DNA of 9,986 bases from Planctomycetales bacterium. GTDB lineage: Bacteria > Planctomycetota > Planctomycetia > Pirellulales > Thermoguttaceae. The position numbers and the translations under genes are program-made. A model generated the notes under the pieces. It had not been told where the DNA came from, searched no databases, and saw only the letters and a program-made list of their open reading frames with translations. Location: assembly GCA_007127495.1 (NCBI GenBank), contig SKZG01000324.1, positions 1-9,986 of the forward strand, written 5' to 3'. This document shows, in pieces, positions 7,305 through 9,986 of this stretch; within the stretch, counting starts at the first letter, position 1, and every line of letters starts with the position of its first letter.

Positions 7305-7364
7305 CGCCTTACCGGCGATCAAGATGTCATGAAAAAACCCGTAACTGGTCACACCCCGGACTCC

Positions 7365-7370
7365 ATTATA
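7365..7370 (-). promoter_or_regulatory. Possible -10 box of the redoxin gene
   Basis: A perfect TATAAT occurs on the minus strand about 75 bp before the redoxin start codon. No good -35 hexamer is found 16-19 bp further upstream, so the call rests on the -10 sequence and its position alone. A transcript would have a leader of about 68 nt. Confidence 0.35.
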
Positions 7371-7442
7371 CGGGTGCAGACCGCCTTCGTATAGTAAGCC
7401 CGCGCCCTGTGCCGCCCCTGAAAACCAAGGTGGTCCCACATC

Positions 7443-7459
7443 AGGGGAAGCGAGCCCCT
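7443..7459. repeat. Small stem-loop AGGGG-N7-CCCCT in the divergent intergenic region
   Basis: Five perfect base pairs enclose a 7-nt loop (AAGCGAG). It lies midway between the divergent redoxin and protease genes. The stem is short and no function is assigned. Confidence 0.3.
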
Positions 7460-7510
7460 CCGAACGGGCCCCAATAAGCGGCCCGATAGATGCGCCATCG
7501 CGGTGCGCCG

Positions 7511-7539
7511 TTGCATCCGGTGTCGTTTCTACGGATAAT
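7511..7539 (+). promoter_or_regulatory. Possible promoter of the HtrA-like protease gene
   Basis: TTGCAT (7511-7516), a 17-bp spacer and GATAAT (7534-7539; five of six matches to TATAAT). The predicted transcript would begin near 7546, which is downstream of the GGAG site used for ATG 7551. If real, this promoter would favour translation from ATG 7584. Confidence 0.3.
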
Positions 7540-7543
7540 GGAG
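7540..7543 (+). promoter_or_regulatory. Shine-Dalgarno GGAG for ATG 7551
   Basis: GGAG lies 7 nt before ATG 7551. A competing site, AAAGGA (7569-7574), lies 9 nt before the in-frame ATG 7584, so the start is not settled. Confidence 0.45.
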
Positions 7544-7550
7544 TTTTGCA

Positions 7551-9494
7551 ATGACTGCTGCCCGCGTTAAAGGATTCCTGAAGATGCCAAGCCCGGTTGC
7601 GCTGTCCTTTCAGCAGCGTTTTTTCCACGTTGCCGCCGCCTGCCTGGCGGTATTCGTCCTCACGGCAAGCCCGACAGTCGCTCCGGCGCCGGCTGCCGCC
7701 CCGGAAGCGGTCGGGGCCGCGCCGCAAGACCTTGCCGAACTCAGGGCGCTGGAACGGCAGGTTCGCGAGGTCGTGTCACGTGCCATCCCAGCGACCGTCG
7801 CCACGCAAATCGGCGCGTCGCGGGGAAGCGGGGTGATTGTCAGCGAGGACGGGCTGGTGCTCACCGCGGGCCATGTCGTGGGCAAACCGGGCCAGGACGT
7901 CACGTTCACACTGCACGACGGCCGAAGGGTCAAGGGCAAGACCCTCGGCATGTACTCGACCGCCGACGCCGGGATGATGCAGATAACCGACTCGGGCACG
8001 TGGCCCTTTGTGGAGCTGGAACGCCCGGCCAAGGTCGGCACCGGAAGCTGGTGCGTGGCCCTCGGCCACCCGTTGGGGTACAGGTCCGGCCGCCCGCCGG
8101 TCACGCGGGCGGGCCGCGTGCTGCGCGTGGGCGACGTCGTGATCCAGTCCGACTGCCCCCTGGTGGGCGGCGATTCGGGCGGGCCGCTACTGAACCTCGA
8201 AGGCAAGGTAATCGGCATCAACAGCCGCATCGGCGGCGATACGTCGATGAACTTCCACGTCCCCATCGACGTGTATCACGAGCACTGGGACCGATTGGCT
8301 GCGGGCGAGTCGTGGGCAATCACCTTGCCGCGACGCGACGGCGACGAAGTCAAACCCGCGCTGGGCGAGGCCGTCGCAGCCGCCGCCCCGTGCGTGGTCC
8401 GAGTGAAGCACGACGGGAAAGAGGTTGCCTTGGGGACCATCGTCGGCCCCGACGGATGGATTCTCACCAAGGCGAGCACCTTGGGCGAGAAGAAGATCGA
8501 GTGCGTGCTGCCCGATGCCCGAGAACTCGAAGCCCGAATCGTCGGCGTCGACGAAGAGTTCGACCTCGCCATGCTCAAGACCGACGCCGCTGACTTGCCG
8601 GCCATCGACTGGGAAGAGGGCGAGCCGGAGGTCGGTCAGTGGGTCGTCGCGCCGGGGGCGCAAAAGAACGTGCTCGCCCTGGGCGTCGTCAGCGTCCCGA
8701 GGCTTGCGGTTCCCGCCATCGGCGGTGTGCTGGGCGTCCAGCTTGGCGACGAGGAAGACGGCGTTGCCGTCCAAGGGGTGGTGCCCGGCAGCCCTGCCGA
8801 AAAAGTGGGGATTCAACCGGGCGACGTCGTGACGCACGTCGACGGAAAGGAGACCGCGACGCGAGAAGAGCTGGTCGCCGCCGTCCGCGCCTACCGACCA
8901 GGCGATACCGTGACCGTTACCCTCCGGCGCGGCGACGAGGCACTTGATCTGACCGTCACGTTAGCACCCCTTTCCGGCCCGGGTCAGCAGCGGCGAGAGC
9001 GAATGAATCGGCTTGGGGTCGGGGTAAGTGAACGTCGGGACGGCTTCCCCGCGGTGCTTCAGCACGACATGGTTCTCAAACCGACCGACTGCGGCGGCCC
9101 CTTGGTGAACCTCGACGGGCGCGTGGTGGGCGTCAATATCGCCCGGGGCGGGCGCGTGGAAACGTACGCCGTCCCGAGCGACGTACTGCTGCCGAAGATG
9201 TACGAGTTGATGTCGGGGCGTTTGGACCCGCAGCGCCTTGCGAAGTTGGCCGAGGAAGAGAAGGCCGCCGAAGAAGCTGCCCGCAAGGCCGAAGCCGAGA
9301 AGGCCGAGGCGGAAAAGAAGGCCGCCGAAGAAGCTGCCCGAAAGGCCGAAGCCGAGAAGGCCGAGGCGGAAAAGAAGGCCGCCGAAGAAGCTGCCCGAAA
9401 GGCGGAGGCCGAGAAGGCCGAGGAGGAAAGCAAGGCCGCCGAAGAGGCCGCCCGCAAGGCGGAAGCCGAAGCTGAGAAGGCCGAGGAAGGATAG
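7551..9494 (+). CDS. Exported HtrA-like serine protease: trypsin, second split trypsin lobe with PDZ, charged repeat tail
   Basis: The protein has 647 residues from ATG 7551, or 636 from ATG 7584, which gives a better signal-peptide shape. A hydrophobic stretch at about 26-42 and an Ala/Pro-rich region indicate export. Trypsin domain 1 (about 65-255) has a complete triad: H108 in TAGHVV, D139 in TADAG, and S209 in GGDSGG. A second trypsin-like lobe begins at about 268 (GTIVGPDGWILTKAS, then D338 in FDLAML). At about 391-475 a PDZ domain intervenes (GVVPGSPAEKVGIQPGDVV). The end of the second lobe then follows (TDCGGPLVNLDGRVVGVNIA). There the His is S309 and the Ser is C514, so this lobe is probably inactive. 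Residues 566-647 are Ala/Glu/Lys-rich 19-residue repeats resembling the TolA helical domain. Likely role: envelope protein quality control, inferred from the S1C/HtrA family. Confidence 0.92.
   Translation: MTAARVKGFLKMPSPVALSFQQRFFHVAAACLAVFVLTASPTVAPAPAAAPEAVGAAPQDLAELRALERQVREVVSRAIPATVATQIGASRGSGVIVSEDGLVLTAGHVVGKPGQDVTFTLHDGRRVKGKTLGMYSTADAGMMQITDSGTWPFVELERPAKVGTGSWCVALGHPLGYRSGRPPVTRAGRVLRVGDVVIQSDCPLVGGDSGGPLLNLEGKVIGINSRIGGDTSMNFHVPIDVYHEHWDRLAAGESWAITLPRRDGDEVKPALGEAVAAAAPCVVRVKHDGKEVALGTIVGPDGWILTKASTLGEKKIECVLPDARELEARIVGVDEEFDLAMLKTDAADLPAIDWEEGEPEVGQWVVAPGAQKNVLALGVVSVPRLAVPAIGGVLGVQLGDEEDGVAVQGVVPGSPAEKVGIQPGDVVTHVDGKETATREELVAAVRAYRPGDTVTVTLRRGDEALDLTVTLAPLSGPGQQRRERMNRLGVGVSERRDGFPAVLQHDMVLKPTDCGGPLVNLDGRVVGVNIARGGRVETYAVPSDVLLPKMYELMSGRLDPQRLAKLAEEEKAAEEAARKAEAEKAEAEKKAAEEAARKAEAEKAEAEKKAAEEAARKAEAEKAEEESKAAEEAARKAEAEAEKAEEG
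9261..9491 (+). repeat. Four tandem 57-bp units (one 60-bp) encoding 19-residue Ala/Glu/Lys repeats
   Basis: Units start at 9261, 9318, 9375 and 9432 and each begins KAAEEAARKAEAE. The first two differ at a single base by eye (CGC versus CGA); the third and fourth diverge more, and the last carries one extra codon. Near-identity at DNA level suggests recent duplication. The period is not a multiple of 7 or 11, which fits a long charged single helix better than a regular coiled coil. Confidence 0.9.
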
Positions 9495-9764
9495 CCGGTC
9501 GCGCACAGGCGGCGGCAAATTTCCGCCAGCGCGCAGCCCGCTGCGGTGTCGGGGGGATCCTTGCCTCGGCTTGCCCGAACCGGGGGCCGCCTCCAAACGG
9601 GCTCCGTATTCTGTTTTCCGCCGTCGCCCCGGGGTGGTCGCCGCGAAGACGACGGAGGACGTCGCCGGTGGCGATGCGGACATCGGGCTCGCGGTCCTGA
9701 AGTTGCTTTTCGAGCAGCGGCAATGCGGCCTTTGCATCGGGGCCGATCCGTCCCATCTTGATGC
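9495..9764. other. Convergent intergenic region with a GGCGG-N7-CCGCC hairpin
   Basis: This 270-bp stretch separates the protease stop from the DUF433 stop. A stem-loop GGCGG-CAAATTT-CCGCC (9511-9527) lies 17 bp past the protease stop, flanked by GCGC on both sides. It could help end transcription, but there is no T-run. Most of the rest, from about 9637 upward, is the HEAT-repeat remnant on the minus strand. Confidence 0.35.
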
Positions 9765-9768
9765 TCAT
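9637..9768 (-). pseudogene. Remnant of a HEAT-repeat protein gene
   Basis: On the minus strand a 44-codon stretch from ATG 9768 reads like one HEAT/PBS-lyase repeat: GRIGPDAKAALPLLEKQL, then DREPDVRIATGDVLRRLRGD. In planctomycetes such repeats end large multi-HEAT proteins. Here nothing HEAT-like precedes it, because the upstream DNA encodes DUF433. After residue 44 the frame loses resemblance and stays open only as the antisense of the protease tail (stop near 9133). The ATG overlaps the DUF433 stop as ATGA. I read this as a truncated 3' fragment left by a deletion or rearrangement; a short translated gene cannot be excluded. Confidence 0.55.
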
Positions 9769-9986
9769 GCGACCGGCAGAGACACCTCGCGTTCTTCGAC
9801 TCGCCATGCTGCATAGGCCAACGCCTGGTCAATGTCTTCCGGCTCCAGATACGGGTAGGCCTTCAGGATTTCGTCACGTGAGCGCCCGGCGGCCAGCAAA
9901 CCGATGACCATTCCAACCGTGACTCGCAAACCGCGAATACATGGCTTTCCGCCCATCACGGCCGGATCGAGTGTGATGCGATTCAG
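9765..9986 (-). CDS. DUF433 domain protein (5' end beyond right edge)
   Basis: Seventy-three codons are visible, starting mid-gene with LNRITLDPAV and ending at TGA 9767-9765. The sequence carries the DUF433 signature: MGGKPCIRG, then GLLAAGRS, DEILKAYPYLEPEDIDQALAYAA. The family is a short protein of about 75-110 residues with a helix-turn-helix-like core. It is often encoded just before a PIN-like DUF5615 protein and proposed as its antitoxin. GTG 9959 and ATG 9956 are internal: the reading frame and family similarity continue to the window edge, so the true start lies outside. No DUF5615 partner follows on this strand; a HEAT remnant occupies that place. Antitoxin function is therefore only a possibility. 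Confidence 0.88.
   Translation of the reverse strand: MNRITLDPAVMGGKPCIRGLRVTVGMVIGLLAAGRSRDEILKAYPYLEPEDIDQALAYAAWRVEEREVSLPVA

Noticed and set aside
9511..9527. GGCGG-N7-CCGCC as a confident terminator
   Set aside because: The stem is only 5 bp and no T-run follows on either strand; kept only as a possibility within the intergenic entry.
9133..9636. Continuation of the HEAT remnant's open frame as a real 200-residue gene
   Set aside because: Beyond 9637 the frame is antisense to the protease tail and repeats its 57-bp periodicity; it stays open only because the sense strand lacks the matching codons.
1..9986. tRNA, rRNA, CRISPR arrays, intact insertion sequences or prophage genes
   Set aside because: No cloverleaf, rRNA-like stretch, spaced direct repeats or transposase/integrase motifs were seen on either strand.

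Overview
The window looks like chromosomal DNA from a GC-rich planctomycete, probably of the Pirellulales type. This is an inference from the combination of families: a double-ClpP NfeD protein, a GAF/HD-GYP protein, a two-lobed trypsin/PDZ protein with an Ala/Glu/Lys tail, a HEAT remnant and DUF433. No rRNA, tRNA, CRISPR array or intact mobile element is visible.

Layout. Four genes run leftward on the minus strand. From right to left they are a cytoplasmic-type redoxin (7290-6712), a 771-residue protein built from PilB/GspE-type N-terminal modules but without the motor ATPase domain (6690-4375), a GAF/HD-GYP response protein (4115-2448), and a membrane protein of the NfeD/ClpP class (2226 to the left edge, incomplete). 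The redoxin and the PilB-like gene are 21 bp apart and are probably co-transcribed. The HD-GYP and NfeD genes each follow a gap of more than 200 bp, and the NfeD gene has its own strong sigma-70-like promoter (TTGACC-N18-TATAAT). Divergent from the redoxin is a plus-strand gene for an exported HtrA-like protease (7551-9494). It has one complete trypsin domain, then a second, apparently dead trypsin domain split by a PDZ domain, then a highly charged repeat tail. Convergent with it at the right edge is a DUF433 gene (9986-9765, incomplete at its 5' end). A HEAT-repeat gene remnant overlaps the DUF433 stop codon.

How the genes may work together. HD-GYP proteins hydrolyse cyclic di-GMP, and MshEN domains in PilB/GspE-type ATPases are cyclic di-GMP receptors in other bacteria. 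A motor-less array of such modules one gene upstream of an intact HD-GYP enzyme is therefore the most interesting pairing here, although the classical nucleotide-binding motif is not apparent in the array. Three proteins (PilB-like array, NfeD, second trypsin lobe) keep the fold of an enzyme or enzyme-associated domain while lacking key catalytic parts. The theme is scaffold or sensor proteins derived from enzymes. The long plus-strand reading frames over 1-6700 are antisense shadows typical of high-GC coding DNA.
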